Shown: positions 43,005-51,924, counted from the first letter of the stretch. The stretch: DNA of 64,000 bases from Nocardioides donggukensis (GCF_014842875.1 NZ_JACYXZ010000001.1:248001-312000), one strand, 5' to 3'. The notes: a model not told the origin generated them from the letters alone. A program made the numbers and translations.

Positions 43005-43580
43005 ATGTCCATGCCCGTCACGGTCTCGATCACCCGCCACGTCGCGCCCGAGCACTCCGACGAGATGCTCGCCTGGATCCGGGCAGGAGGCGCGCTCGCG
43101 GTGCGCTTCGAGGGGTTTCTCGGCACTGGGTGGGTGCGGTCCGGCCCGGACTCCGAGGTGTGGCACATGCTCTACCGCTTCGCCGACGAGGAGTCGTTGG
43201 CCCGCTGGGAGGAGTCCTCGCAGCGCCGCTGGTGGCTGGGTGCCGCCCAGGGGCTGGTCGGCGAGTCGCGGCTGGAGCGGCGGACCGGCATCGAGGGGTG
43301 GTTCGACGAGCCGACCCAGACCGACGTGCAGGACCTGCGGCCGCCACCCCCGGCGCCGCCGCGGTGGAAGCAGGCGTGCGTGATCTTCCTCGTGTTCTTC
43401 CCGCTCAGCCTGATCGTCAACTGGCTGGCCGGGGCGTTCCTGACCGGGTTGTTCCTGCCCGCGCGGGTGCTCGTGTCGGTGCTGCTGATGACCCCGGTGA
43501 TGACCTACCTGGCGCTGCCCTGGATCACCCGACGGATGGAGTGGTGGCTGCACGGTCGCCCGGCGCCCTGGCGCCGGTGA
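43005..43580 (+). CDS. antibiotic-biosynthesis-monooxygenase-like domain with membrane anchor
   Basis: A 191-residue protein. The N-terminal ~95 residues form a dimeric alpha/beta-barrel (ABM-like) domain, MPVTVSITRHVAPEHSDEML to FADEESLARWEESSQRRWW. Two transmembrane helices follow (VIFLVFFPLSLIVNWLAGAF and VLVSVLLMTPVMTYLALPW). This ABM-plus-anchor architecture occurs in actinobacteria without a known role. It is divergent from the methyltransferase operon, and GACGAT lies 6 nt before the ATG. It may belong to the ECF regulon next door. Confidence 0.8.
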   Translation: MSMPVTVSITRHVAPEHSDEMLAWIRAGGALAVRFEGFLGTGWVRSGPDSEVWHMLYRFADEESLARWEESSQRRWWLGAAQGLVGESRLERRTGIEGWFDEPTQTDVQDLRPPPPAPPRWKQACVIFLVFFPLSLIVNWLAGAFLTGLFLPARVLVSVLLMTPVMTYLALPWITRRMEWWLHGRPAPWRR

Positions 43581-43588
43581 CCACGTCG

Positions 43589-43615
43589 GGACCGGACCAC
43601 CCAGCCGGCCGGTCC
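43589..43615. terminator. inverted repeat between convergent genes
   Basis: GGACCGG (43589-43595) and CCGGTCC (43609-43615) form a perfect 7-bp stem in the 37-bp gap between convergent genes. Just upstream, CCGGCGCC-CT-GGCGCCGG (43560-43577) is a second dyad at the end of the coding region. There is no T-run. Confidence 0.4.
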
Positions 43616-43617
43616 GC

Positions 43618-44625
43618 TCATCGCAGGGACGCCCGCAGGGCGTGGTGCACCCCGGCCGGGGTGAGCACGCCGACGAACCGGTGCCCGTCCTTGACCCCGA
43701 TCATCGCCTTGTCCTGACGCATCATCTCGGCCAGCGCCTGCTCCAGCGTGGAGTCGACGTCGACCGCCGCCCCGAGCTCCCCGGCGGTGACACCGTCCAT
43801 CGGCTCCAGCAGTGCCGGGTCGATCGGGGTGACCGCCAGCCGGCGCAGGCCGCGGGTGGAGCCGACGAAGTCGGCCACGAAGTCGTCGGCCGGTCGGGCC
43901 AGCAGCTCGGCCGGGGTGGCGTACTGCGCCAGCCGTCCGCCGTCGGCGAAGACCGCCACCCGGTCGCCCATCTTCACCGCCTCGTCGATGTCGTGGGTGA
44001 CCAGCACGACGGTCTTGTCGAGGTCCTGCTGGAGCCGGAGGAACTCCTCCTGCAGCCGGACCCGGACCACCGGGTCCACCGCGCCGAACGGCTCGTCCAT
44101 GAGCAGGACCGGCGGGTCCGCGGCGAGGGCCCGGGCAACGCCGACCCGCTGCCGCTGCCCGCCGGAGAGCTGGTGCGGGTACCGGTCGGCGTACGTCGCG
44201 GGGTCGAGGCCGACCAGGGACATCAGCGACTCGGCCCGCTCACGGGCGACCGCCTTCGACTCGCCGTACAGCAGCGGCACGGTCATCACGTTGGTGACGA
44301 TCCTCTGGTGCGGGAACAGGCCGACCTGCTGGATCACGTAGCCGATCCCCCGGCGCAGCGTCACGGGGTCGCTGGTGGTCACGTCCCGCCCGTCGATCTC
44401 GATCGTCCCGGACGAGGGCTCGATGAGCCGGTTGATCATCTTCAGCGTGGTGGACTTGCCGCAGCCCGACGGGCCGACCAGGCAGACCAGCTCGCCGCGG
44501 CCCACCTCGAGGTCCAGCTCGTGCACCGCGACGGTGCCGTCGGGGTAGGTCTTCCCGACCCGGGTCAGCCGGATCATGGTCGCCGTGGGCTCCGCGGACG
44601 GCTCGTCCCGGCCGGTAGTGTCCAT
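43618..44625 (-). CDS. glycine betaine/choline ABC transporter ATP-binding protein (OpuCA-like)
   Basis: A 335-residue ATPase of the quaternary-amine uptake group. Walker A GPSGCGKSTTLKMI lies near residue 52, LSGGQRQRVGVARALA near 145, Walker B VLLMDEPFGAVDP near 168, and a C-terminal CBS-type region (~265-335) characteristic of OpuCA/ProV. It is transcribed away from its permease genes, with only 3 bp between the two start codons. TAGGGT (44637-44632, minus) lies 6 nt before its ATG. Confidence 0.93.
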   Translation of the reverse strand: MDTTGRDEPSAEPTATMIRLTRVGKTYPDGTVAVHELDLEVGRGELVCLVGPSGCGKSTTLKMINRLIEPSSGTIEIDGRDVTTSDPVTLRRGIGYVIQQVGLFPHQRIVTNVMTVPLLYGESKAVARERAESLMSLVGLDPATYADRYPHQLSGGQRQRVGVARALAADPPVLLMDEPFGAVDPVVRVRLQEEFLRLQQDLDKTVVLVTHDIDEAVKMGDRVAVFADGGRLAQYATPAELLARPADDFVADFVGSTRGLRRLAVTPIDPALLEPMDGVTAGELGAAVDVDSTLEQALAEMMRQDKAMIGVKDGHRFVGVLTPAGVHHALRASLR

Positions 44626-44637
44626 GCGGTGACCCTA
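44616..44637. promoter_or_regulatory. overlapping divergent leaderless promoters of the OpuC-type system
   Basis: Plus strand: TAGTGT (44616-44621), 7 nt before GTG 44629. Minus strand: TAGGGT (44637-44632), 6 nt before ATG 44625. Each -10-like hexamer lies inside the first codons of the opposite gene, so the two promoters should compete for polymerase. Confidence 0.55.
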
Positions 44638-45336
44638 CTGGTGCGGGCCTCGGCCGCGGAGGAGCCGAGCTGCTACAGCCGTGCGGTCAACGAGTGGGTG
44701 TGCGCCGACTACGTGCGGGACCGGCAGTCGGAGATCCTCGACGCGACCGTCCAGCACGTCGCGATCACGCTGGCCAGCGTCGCGCTCGGGATCCTCATCG
44801 CGTTCCCGATGGCCCTGGCGGCGCGTCGCTTCCCGCGGCTCGAGGCGAGCGTCCTGGGCGTCAGCACCGGGATCTACACGGTGCCCTCGTTGGCGCTGTT
44901 CCCGCTGCTGGTGCCGTTCACCGGCCTGACCCCCACGACGGTGGTGATCGGCCTGGCGCTCTACGCCCTGACGATCCTGGTCCGGGCGATGCTGGAGGGG
45001 CTGCGCGCGGTGCCCGACGACATCGTCGAGTCGGCGCGCGGGCTGGGCTACGGCGCCACCCGGCTGCTCTTCCGGGTCGAGCTGCCGCTGGCGATCCCGG
45101 TGATCATGGCCGGCCTGCGGGTGGCCACCGTCTCCACGGTGGCGCTCACGACGGTCGGCTCGCTGGTCGCCTACGGCGGCCTCGGGAACCTGATCCGGGA
45201 CGGTGTCAGCACGAACTTCCGCGCCGAGCTCTTCACGGCCGCGGTCCTGTGCGTGGCGCTGGCCGTGCTGCTCGACGTCCTGATCGTGCTGGCGCAGCGG
45301 GTGCTGACTCCGTGGACCCGGGGGGTGCGGGCATGA
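44629..45336 (+). CDS. glycine betaine/choline ABC permease (OpuCB-like)
   Basis: A 235-residue permease. Helices surround the segment VAITLASVALGILIAFPMAL. The coupling loop, VPDDIVESARGLGYGATRLL followed by ELPLAIPVIMAGLR, lies near residue 130 and is typical of osmoprotectant permeases, as is GSLVAYGGLGNLI. GTG 44629 is chosen from the -10-like TAGTGT 7 nt upstream; GTG 44641 is an alternative. It overlaps the second permease by ATGA. Confidence 0.92.
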   Translation: MTLLVRASAAEEPSCYSRAVNEWVCADYVRDRQSEILDATVQHVAITLASVALGILIAFPMALAARRFPRLEASVLGVSTGIYTVPSLALFPLLVPFTGLTPTTVVIGLALYALTILVRAMLEGLRAVPDDIVESARGLGYGATRLLFRVELPLAIPVIMAGLRVATVSTVALTTVGSLVAYGGLGNLIRDGVSTNFRAELFTAAVLCVALAVLLDVLIVLAQRVLTPWTRGVRA

Positions 45337-46127
45337 CCGTCTTCACCGACATGTGGGCCTACCTGACCGACGCCGGCAACTGGACCGGCTCCGGGGGGAT
45401 GCTCCAGCTGCTGCTGCAGCAGCTGTTGCTCACGTTCACCGCGCTCGCCCTGGCCTGCGGCCTGGGCCTGCCGGTGGCCCTGTGGCTGGGACACCTCGGT
45501 CGCGGGGGGTTCCTCGCGATCAACATCTCCAACGTCGGCCGGGCGGTCCCGACCTTCGCGCTGCTCGCGCTCTTCGTGACCGCGGACTTCCCGGGCACCG
45601 ACACCCTCGGGCCCTACGGCCGGGCCGGGCTGGCCACGCTGCTCGCGCTCACGTTGTTCGCCCTGCCACCGATCATCACCAACGCCTACGTCGCGGTCCG
45701 CGAGGTCCCCGACGACGTGGTCCAGGCCGCCGACGGGATGGGCATGTCCGGACGGCAGCGCTTCGCGCGGGTCGAGCTCCCGCTCGCGCTGCCGCTCGTG
45801 CTGTCCGGGGTCCGGCTGGCCCTGGTGCAGGTCTGGGCCACCGCCACCATCGCCGCCCTGGTCGCCGGCCCGGGCCTGGGGCGGGTGATCACCGACGGCT
45901 TCTTCCGCACCAACTACGGCAAGGGCCTGGCCGGGGCGGTGGTCGTCGCCGTGGTCGCCCTGGCCCTCGAGCTGCTGGCCGCCGCGGTGCAGCGACTGGC
46001 CCGACCGGTGCCGGCGGGCCAGTCGCCGGGCCGGTCACCGGGCGGGTCCGGGGGCGGGTCCACCGGCGGGGATCACGGTTCCGTCTCGGCATCCGAGCGG
46101 ATCGACCCGGCTGCGGCAGAACACTAG
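45333..46127 (+). CDS. glycine betaine/choline ABC permease (OpuCD-like)
   Basis: A 264-residue permease paralogous to the preceding one. The coupling loop, VPDDVVQAADGMGMSGRQRF followed by ELPLALPLVLSGVR, lies near residue 130. The C-terminus carries a ~40-residue Gly/Ser-rich tail not usual in the family. Its stop TAG (46125-46127) is the first half of the -10-like TAGGCT of the next gene. Confidence 0.92.
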   Translation: MTVFTDMWAYLTDAGNWTGSGGMLQLLLQQLLLTFTALALACGLGLPVALWLGHLGRGGFLAINISNVGRAVPTFALLALFVTADFPGTDTLGPYGRAGLATLLALTLFALPPIITNAYVAVREVPDDVVQAADGMGMSGRQRFARVELPLALPLVLSGVRLALVQVWATATIAALVAGPGLGRVITDGFFRTNYGKGLAGAVVVAVVALALELLAAAVQRLARPVPAGQSPGRSPGGSGGGSTGGDHGSVSASERIDPAAAEH

Positions 46128-46176
46128 GCTGGTGCCAACAGCGCGACCGGCGGCTGCATGACGAGCCCACCGGTGG
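46125..46176 (+). promoter_or_regulatory. promoter and palindrome before the OpuC binding-protein gene
   Basis: TAGGCT (46125-46130) overlaps the upstream TAG stop. A 10-bp palindrome CCACCGGTGG (46167-46176) lies in the ~90-nt leader. This could give the binding protein extra expression over the permeases. Confidence 0.4.
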
Positions 46177-46224
46177 CGTCCGGACACGCGCGACGCACCG
46201 TCGCGGGACACAGAAGGATCCCCC

Positions 46225-47181
46225 ATGCAGCCCTCGAAGCCCGCACCGTTCCGCCGTACCCTGGCCACCGCCGCGGTGGCCCTCGGCTCCCTGCTCCTGG
46301 CCGGCTGCGCCGGCGACGACCTCGACTCCGGCGGCGACTCCGGGGACTCGGCCGACAAGGGGTCGGTCACGATCTCCGGCCAGAGCTTCCCCGAGGCGAC
46401 GCTGGTCGCCGAGATGTACGACCAGCTCCTCACCGACGCCGGCTACACCACCGACGTGAAGCTGGTCGACGCCCGGGACGCCTACATGGCGACGTTCCCC
46501 GACAGCATCGACGTGGTGCCGGAGTACGTCGGCGGCATCGTCAACTTCCTCAACGCCCGTGAGAACGGCGCCGACGCCGAGCCGCTCACGGCCGGGGACG
46601 GCTCGGAGCTGGCCGACGAGGGTGCCGACCTGCTCGAGTCGGCCGGGATCAGCCTGCTCGACCTGTCCGAGGCCACCGACACCAACGCCTTCTTCGTGAC
46701 CGAGGAGTACGCCGAGGAGAACGACGTCTCCACGCTCTCCGACCTGGAGGGCAAGTCCCTGAAGCTGGCCGCCGCCCCCGACTGCGAGGGCCGGCTGGAC
46801 TGCGAGGGCGGGCTGTCCGACGAGTACGGCATCGACATCACCAAGGTGCTGCCGCTCGGCTACGCCAGCAACCAGACCTACCAGGCCGTGCTCGACGGTG
46901 AGGCCGAGCTCGGTGAGACCAGCACGACCGACGGCACCCTGGAGTCCCAGGGCCTGGTGGTGCTCGAGGACGACCAGCAGATCCAGCCGGCCCAGAACCT
47001 CGTGCCGGCGGTGAGCACCGCCTTCCTCGACGACAACCCCGACGTCGCCGACGTGCTGAACCCGCTCATGGACGCGCTGACCACCGAGAACCTCACCGAG
47101 CTCAACGGCCGGGTCGCCGTCGACCGGGAGAAGCCGGAGGACGTGGCCCGCTCGTTCCTGGAGGACGAAGGGCTGCTCTGA
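46225..47181 (+). CDS. glycine betaine/choline-binding lipoprotein (OpuCC-like)
   Basis: A 318-residue lipoprotein with lipobox LLAGC (Cys28). The mature domain is the OpuAC/ProX type: SVTISGQSFPEATLVAEMYD, VVPEYVGGIVNFLN, and PAVSTAFLDDNPDVADVLNP near residue 265. It should capture quaternary amines for the two permeases and the divergent ATPase. The ligand (betaine, choline, carnitine) cannot be told without the aromatic-cage residues being modelled. Confidence 0.92.
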   Translation: MQPSKPAPFRRTLATAAVALGSLLLAGCAGDDLDSGGDSGDSADKGSVTISGQSFPEATLVAEMYDQLLTDAGYTTDVKLVDARDAYMATFPDSIDVVPEYVGGIVNFLNARENGADAEPLTAGDGSELADEGADLLESAGISLLDLSEATDTNAFFVTEEYAEENDVSTLSDLEGKSLKLAAAPDCEGRLDCEGGLSDEYGIDITKVLPLGYASNQTYQAVLDGEAELGETSTTDGTLESQGLVVLEDDQQIQPAQNLVPAVSTAFLDDNPDVADVLNPLMDALTTENLTELNGRVAVDREKPEDVARSFLEDEGLL

Positions 47182-47188
47182 GGGCGAC

Positions 47189-47194
47189 TAGGCT
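47189..47194 (+). promoter_or_regulatory. -10-like TAGGCT before purC
   Basis: Six nt before the purC ATG and 7 bp after the previous stop. There is no Shine-Dalgarno sequence. The same hexamer precedes purD, and TAGGAT precedes purL. Confidence 0.5.
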
Positions 47195-47200
47195 CGCGGC

Positions 47201-48085
47201 ATGGTGAGCATCCCGGCGGCCCCCGAGATCGAGGGCGCCACACATCTGCACTCGGGCAAGGTGCGCGACCTCTACCGGCTCGACGGTGGCGACCTGCTGA
47301 TGGTGGCGAGCGACCGGATCTCGGCGTTCGACCACGTCCTGGCCAGCACCATCCCCGACAAGGGCGAGGTGCTGACCCGGATGTCGCTGTGGTGGTTCGA
47401 CCGGCTGGACGTGCCGCACCACGTCATCTCCACCGACGTCCCGGAGCAGGTGCGCGGCCGGGCGGTGGTCTGCGAGAGCCTGGACATGTTCCCGGTCGAG
47501 TGCGTCGCCCGCGGCTACCTCACCGGCTCCGGCCTGGTCGACTACCGGGCCACCGGCGAGGTCTGCGGCGTCGGGCTGCCGGCCGGGCTGGAGGACGGCA
47601 GCCGGCTGCCGGAGCCGGTGTTCACCCCGGCCACCAAGGCCGCCGTCGGGGAGCACGACGAGAACGTCTCCTTCGAGGCGATCGTGGCCACGGTGGGCCC
47701 GCAGGTCGCTGCCCGCCTGCGCGACCTGACCCTGACGCTCTACGAGCGGGCGGAGAAGGTCGCCCGGGAGCGCGGCATCCTGCTCGCCGACACCAAGTTC
47801 GAGTTCGGCGTCCGGACCCACGGCCCGGAGGCCGGCACCATCGTCCTCGCCGACGAGGTGCTGACCCCCGACTCCAGCCGCTACTGGCCGGCCGACGAGT
47901 GGCAGCCCGGCCGCACCCAGCCGTCGTACGACAAGCAGATCGTCCGCAACTGGCTGCTCTCGCCCGAGTCCGGGTGGGACAGGGGCTCCGGCGAGCCGCC
48001 GCCACCGCTGCCCGAGCACGTCGTGGAGCTGACCAGATCCCGGTACGTCGAGGCCTACGAGCGCCTGACCGGTGAGACCTGGTGA
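47201..48085 (+). CDS. purC: SAICAR synthetase
   Basis: Joins aspartate to CAIR in de novo purine synthesis; 294 residues. [20 protein letters not shown] lies near residue 12, [21 protein letters not shown] near 88, and [10 protein letters not shown] near 195. The length fits the long actinobacterial form. It starts 6 nt after TAGGCT. The SRPBCC gene downstream begins within its last codons or just after, so the two are probably co-transcribed. Confidence 0.97.
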   Translation: MVSIPAAPEIEGATHLHSGKVRDLYRLDGGDLLMVASDRISAFDHVLASTIPDKGEVLTRMSLWWFDRLDVPHHVISTDVPEQVRGRAVVCESLDMFPVECVARGYLTGSGLVDYRATGEVCGVGLPAGLEDGSRLPEPVFTPATKAAVGEHDENVSFEAIVATVGPQVAARLRDLTLTLYERAEKVARERGILLADTKFEFGVRTHGPEAGTIVLADEVLTPDSSRYWPADEWQPGRTQPSYDKQIVRNWLLSPESGWDRGSGEPPPPLPEHVVELTRSRYVEAYERLTGETW

Positions 48086-48101
48086 CGGGGGTGCGCTGCC
48101 G

Positions 48102-48512
48102 GTGACGATGGTCGTCGACTTCCCCCAGCCGGTGCCGGCCGTGTTCGGCTACCTCTCCGACCCCCGCACCCGACCCGAGTGGCAGTCCAGCCTGCGCGCG
48201 ATCGCGGACCTGCAGGGCTCGGGCGAGGTGGGGACCACCTGGCGCGACGTGACGGCCGTCGGCGCCCGCCCGCACATGCGGGTCACCCACCACGAGCAGG
48301 ACGAGTCCTGGGCCGAGACCGGGACCTGGCGCGGCGTCGAGGCCACCCTCCGGCTCGGGTTCACCCCGCACGACGGCGGGACCCGGTTGCACGTCGCCTT
48401 CGAGATCAGCTCCCCCCACCGAGCGCTGGCACCGTTGGTGGCGGTGCTGAACCGGCTGGCTCCCGGCGCCGTGCGGGCGGATCTGCGGCGCGCGGTGAGA
48501 CTGATCCCCTGA
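48102..48512 (+). CDS. SRPBCC-family protein
   Basis: A 136-residue START-like barrel protein: VVDFPQPVPAVFGYLSDPRT at the N-terminus, VGTTWRDVTAVGARPHMRVT in the centre and LRRAVRLIP at the end. The ligand is unknown. The start is uncertain among GTG 48072 (overlapping purC), GTG 48102 and ATG 48108; the family begins close to 48102. Confidence 0.8.
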   Translation: MTMVVDFPQPVPAVFGYLSDPRTRPEWQSSLRAIADLQGSGEVGTTWRDVTAVGARPHMRVTHHEQDESWAETGTWRGVEATLRLGFTPHDGGTRLHVAFEISSPHRALAPLVAVLNRLAPGAVRADLRRAVRLIP

Positions 48513-48585
48513 GCGCCTGTCCCGGTTGCGGGGCACCGAGTAGGTTCGAGGACGTCCGCGCCTGACCAGCCCCAGGGAGACCACT

Positions 48586-50139
48586 GTGCTCAACCTGTCC
48601 GTGTTCCTCGAAGACTCCGCCCGCTCCTACCCAGACCGCGACGCCATCGTCTTCGGCGACACCCGGTTGACGTACGCCCAGGTCGACGGGGCCGCGAACC
48701 AGGTGGCGAACGCGCTGGTGGAGCGGGGGATCCAGCCCGGCGACAAGGTGGCGCTCAGCTGCCCGAACCTGCCGTACTTCTCGATCGTCTACTACGGGAT
48801 CCTCAAGGCAGGCGGCACGGTGGTGCCGCTCAACGTGCTGCTCAAGGGTCGCGAGGTCGCCTACCACCTGGCCGACTCCGAGGCCAAGGCCTACCTGTGC
48901 TTCGAGGGCACCGCCGAGCTGCCGATCGGCCAGGCCGGCCACGAGGGCTTCGGGCAGACCGACGGCTGTGAGCACTTCCTCATGATCACCGCCGACCCGT
49001 CCGCCGAGTCCCCGATCGAGGGCACCGAGACGCTGGGCGCGGCGATGGCGGCCCAGCCCCCGACGTTCGAGACCGTCGCCACCGACGAGGACGACACCGC
49101 GGTGATCCTCTACACCTCGGGCACCACCGGGCAGCCCAAGGGCGCCGAGCTGCGGCACCGCAACATGCACTCCAACGCGCTGACCGGCGCCGACCTCTTC
49201 GGCGCCGACGCCGACAACCCGGACACCTACCTCTGCGTCCTGCCGCTGTTCCACTCGTTCGGACAGACCGTGATCCAGAACAGCGGCTTCGCCTACGGCG
49301 GCACCGTCGTGATGCTGCCGCGGTTCGAGGCCGAGCCGGCGCTCAAGCTGATGATGTCGGAGAAGGTGACCTTCTTCGCCGGGGTGCCGACGATGTACTG
49401 GGGCCTGCTGGGCGCGCTCGACGACACCGTCGACGTGAAGCTGCTCGCCAAGACCCTGCGGGTGGCGGTCGCCGGTGGCGCCGCCCTGCCGGTCGAGGTG
49501 CACAAGTCCTTCCAGGAGCGGTTCGGGGTGACGATCCTCGAGGGCTACGGGCTCTCCGAGACCTCGCCGGTGGCCAGCTTCTCCAAGTGGGGCGAGGACG
49601 TGCGGGTCGGCTCCATCGGCGTGCCGATCCCGGGCGTGGAGATGAAGCTGATCCAGGACGACTGGTCCGAGGTCGAGGACGGCCCCGACGCCGTCGGCGA
49701 GATCGCGATCAAGGGCCCGAACATCATGAAGGGCTACTACAACCGCCCGGACGCGACCGACGAGTCGATCCGGGACGGCTGGTTCCGCTCCGGCGACCTC
49801 GGCCGCCGGGACGAGGACGGCTGGTACTACATCGTCGACCGCTCGAAGGACATGATCATCCGTGGTGGCTTCAACGTCTACCCGCGCGAGATCGAGGAGG
49901 TCCTGATGAGCCACGAGGACGTCTCGCTCGCCGCCGTGATCGGCGTACCCCACGAGAGCCACGGCGAGGAGATCAAGGCCGTCGTGATCCGCAACGAGGG
50001 TGCCAGCGTCACCGAGGACGAGCTGGTCGCGTGGGGCAAGGAGCAGATGGCCGGCTACAAGTACCCCCGCGTCGTCGAGTTCGTCGACGACCTGCCGATG
50101 ACCGCCACCGGCAAGATCCTCAAGCGCGAGCTCTCCTGA
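48586..50139 (+). CDS. long-chain fatty acid-CoA ligase (AMP-binding)
   Basis: A 517-residue acyl-CoA synthetase of the ANL superfamily. The P-loop-like motif ILYTSGTTGQPKGAELRH lies near residue 176, EGYGLSETSPVASF near 312, the hinge GWFRSGDLGRRDEDGWYYI near 395, and the catalytic Lys in MTATGKILKREL at the C-terminus. It activates fatty or other carboxylic acids with ATP and CoA. TAGGTT near 48541 could be its -10, with a ~40-nt leader. The GTG start is the first in the family-like sequence. Confidence 0.93.
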   Translation: MLNLSVFLEDSARSYPDRDAIVFGDTRLTYAQVDGAANQVANALVERGIQPGDKVALSCPNLPYFSIVYYGILKAGGTVVPLNVLLKGREVAYHLADSEAKAYLCFEGTAELPIGQAGHEGFGQTDGCEHFLMITADPSAESPIEGTETLGAAMAAQPPTFETVATDEDDTAVILYTSGTTGQPKGAELRHRNMHSNALTGADLFGADADNPDTYLCVLPLFHSFGQTVIQNSGFAYGGTVVMLPRFEAEPALKLMMSEKVTFFAGVPTMYWGLLGALDDTVDVKLLAKTLRVAVAGGAALPVEVHKSFQERFGVTILEGYGLSETSPVASFSKWGEDVRVGSIGVPIPGVEMKLIQDDWSEVEDGPDAVGEIAIKGPNIMKGYYNRPDATDESIRDGWFRSGDLGRRDEDGWYYIVDRSKDMIIRGGFNVYPREIEEVLMSHEDVSLAAVIGVPHESHGEEIKAVVIRNEGASVTEDELVAWGKEQMAGYKYPRVVEFVDDLPMTATGKILKRELS

Positions 50140-50141
50140 CG

Positions 50142-50333
50142 GTGCAGAAGGCCCTGGCCCTCGGCCTCGGCGGGCTGATGGTGCTCGTCGGGGCCGTGTG
50201 GACCCTGCAGGGGCTGGGCTACCTCGAGGGCAGCCCGATGACCGGCGCCTCCTTCTGGGCGGTGGTCGGGCCGATCGTCGCCGGCTTCGGGGTGGCCCTG
50301 GTCCTGGTGGGGACGCGCGGCCCTCGCGGGTAG
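50142..50333 (+). CDS. small two-helix membrane protein
   Basis: A 63-residue protein with two predicted transmembrane helices, LGLGGLMVLVGAVWTLQGLG and FWAVVGPIVAGFGVALVLVG, and a short basic end. The GTG start lies 2 nt after the ligase stop, so it is probably co-transcribed. Its clean hydrophobic pattern and position support a real gene. I recognise no function. Confidence 0.65.
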   Translation: MQKALALGLGGLMVLVGAVWTLQGLGYLEGSPMTGASFWAVVGPIVAGFGVALVLVGTRGPRG

Positions 50334-50452
50334 CGGCCCTGACGGGGGCGTCGGCCCCGGGATCGGTCCGGATCCGGGACGGGGTGGCGGTCCCGTCCCG
50401 CCGCCTCCCTAGACTGGGCGGGCCCCCCACCCCAGCAGCACAGGAGTACGCC

Positions 50453-50722
50453 GTGGCCCGTGTCGTCGTCGACGTCATGCTCAAGCCGGAGATCCTCGAC
50501 CCGCAGGGCAAGGCGGTGCACGGTGCCCTGCCCCGGCTGGGCTTCGAGGGCATCGCCGACGTCCGGCAGGGCAAGCGGTTCGAGCTCCAGGTCGAGGGCG
50601 AGGTGACCGAGGCCCGGCTGGCCGAGGTGCACCGGATGGCCGAGACCCTGCTCTCGAACCCGGTGATCGAGGACTTCGAGGTGCACGTCGAGGGCGTCGC
50701 CTCCGGGAAGCACCGTGCCTGA
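50453..50722 (+). CDS. purS: FGAM synthetase subunit PurS
   Basis: An 89-residue subunit that bridges PurQ and PurL in the three-part formylglycinamidine synthase. [20 protein letters not shown] at the N-terminus is diagnostic, followed by [17 protein letters not shown] -10-like TAGACT near 50410 and a GGAG before the GTG suggest its own promoter with a ~35-nt leader. It overlaps purQ by 8 bp. Confidence 0.96.
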   Translation: MARVVVDVMLKPEILDPQGKAVHGALPRLGFEGIADVRQGKRFELQVEGEVTEARLAEVHRMAETLLSNPVIEDFEVHVEGVASGKHRA

Positions 50723-51401
50723 GGCGGGCGGTCTCAGGGTCGGGGTGGTGACCTTCCCCGGCTCGCTCGACGACGTCGACGCCCAGCGCGCCGCCCGGCT
50801 CGGCGGCCACGAGGCGGTGCCGCTCTGGCACGGCGACCACGACCTGCGCGGCGTCGACGCCGTGGTGCTGCCCGGCGGCTTCTCCTACGGGGACTACCTG
50901 CGCTGCGGCGCGATCTCGCGCTTCTCGCCGGTGATGGCCGAGGTGATCGACGCCGCCGGTCGGGGGCTGCCGGTGCTCGGCATCTGCAACGGCTTCCAGG
51001 TGCTCTGCGAGTCCCACCTGCTGCCCGGGGCCCTGATCCGCAACGACCACCGCAGGTTCGTCTGCCGCGACCAGCGGCTCCGGATCGAGAACACCGGCAC
51101 CCCGTGGACCCGCTCCTACACCCAGGGTGAGGAGATCACCGTCGTGCTCAAGAACGGCGAGGGCTCCTACGTCGCCGACGAGGCCACCCTGGACCGTCTC
51201 GAGGGCGAGGGCCGGGTGGTGGCCCGCTACCTCGACGGCAACCCGAACGGCTCGCTGCGTGACATCGCCGGCATCAGCAACGCGGCCGGCAACGTCGTCG
51301 GGCTGATGCCGCACCCCGAGCACGCCGTCGAGGACCTCTGCGGTCCGGGCACCGACGGGCTCGGCTTCTTCACCTCGCTCGCCGCCACCGTCCTGGCCTG
51401 A
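50715..51401 (+). CDS. purQ: FGAM synthetase glutaminase subunit PurQ
   Basis: A 228-residue class I glutamine amidotransferase that supplies ammonia to PurL. The nucleophile Cys lies in [13 protein letters not shown] near residue 92, and the His/Glu pair in [13 protein letters not shown] near 200. [16 protein letters not shown] is the typical N-terminus. GTG 50715 lies within the end of purS. PurL is encoded 2.2 kb downstream rather than adjacent. Confidence 0.97.
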   Translation: MPEAGGLRVGVVTFPGSLDDVDAQRAARLGGHEAVPLWHGDHDLRGVDAVVLPGGFSYGDYLRCGAISRFSPVMAEVIDAAGRGLPVLGICNGFQVLCESHLLPGALIRNDHRRFVCRDQRLRIENTGTPWTRSYTQGEEITVVLKNGEGSYVADEATLDRLEGEGRVVARYLDGNPNGSLRDIAGISNAAGNVVGLMPHPEHAVEDLCGPGTDGLGFFTSLAATVLA

Positions 51402-51406
51402 GCGCG

Positions 51407-51919
51407 ATGAGCCCCGCCACCCTGTTCCGCCGGGTCGCCGTCACCGAGGCGGTCACCTGGGCGCTGCTGCTCACCGGCATGGTGCTCAAGTACGGCACCG
51501 GCACCACCGAGCTCGGGGTCCGGGTCTTCGGCATGGTGCACGGCGTGGTCTTCATCGGCTACTGCCTGGTGACCGTGCTCCTGGCCGTCGACCAGCGGTG
51601 GTCCTTCGGCCGGCTGGTCGTCGGCCTGGCGGCCGCCGTACCCCCGTTCCTCACGCTCTGGTTCGAGAGGTACGCCGCGGCGCGCGGCCTGCTGCCGCTG
51701 CGCTGGCGCCTGACCGGAGACCCGGCGCCCGCGGGGGAGGGTCAAGGCTTGATGGCCCCGACCGCCCAGACCGCCCCGGCCGCCGCGACCGCCCCGCGCG
51801 GGCCGCACGAGCGGGCCGTGGCCTGGCTGCTGCGGAACCCGGCCCGCGGCGCCCTCACCGGACTGCTCGCCGTGGGCGTGCTCACCGGGGTCGCGCTGGC
51901 CCTCGGCCCCCCGGTCTGA
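51407..51919 (+). CDS. DUF3817-family membrane protein
   Basis: A 170-residue protein with four predicted transmembrane helices. FRRVAVTEAVTWALLLTGMV and VFGMVHGVVFIGYCLVTVLL are the conserved DUF3817 core (~90 residues). An extension with a further hydrophobic segment (GALTGLLAVGVLTGVALALG) follows. The function is unknown. It lies 5 bp after purQ and is followed directly by a 46-bp hairpin repeat. Confidence 0.85.
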   Translation: MSPATLFRRVAVTEAVTWALLLTGMVLKYGTGTTELGVRVFGMVHGVVFIGYCLVTVLLAVDQRWSFGRLVVGLAAAVPPFLTLWFERYAAARGLLPLRWRLTGDPAPAGEGQGLMAPTAQTAPAAATAPRGPHERAVAWLLRNPARGALTGLLAVGVLTGVALALGPPV

Positions 51920-51924
51920 GACGG

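Noticed and set aside
34417..43580. Horizontally acquired island
   Set aside because: Base composition and codon use look like the neighbours, and no integrase, tRNA or flanking direct repeats are present.
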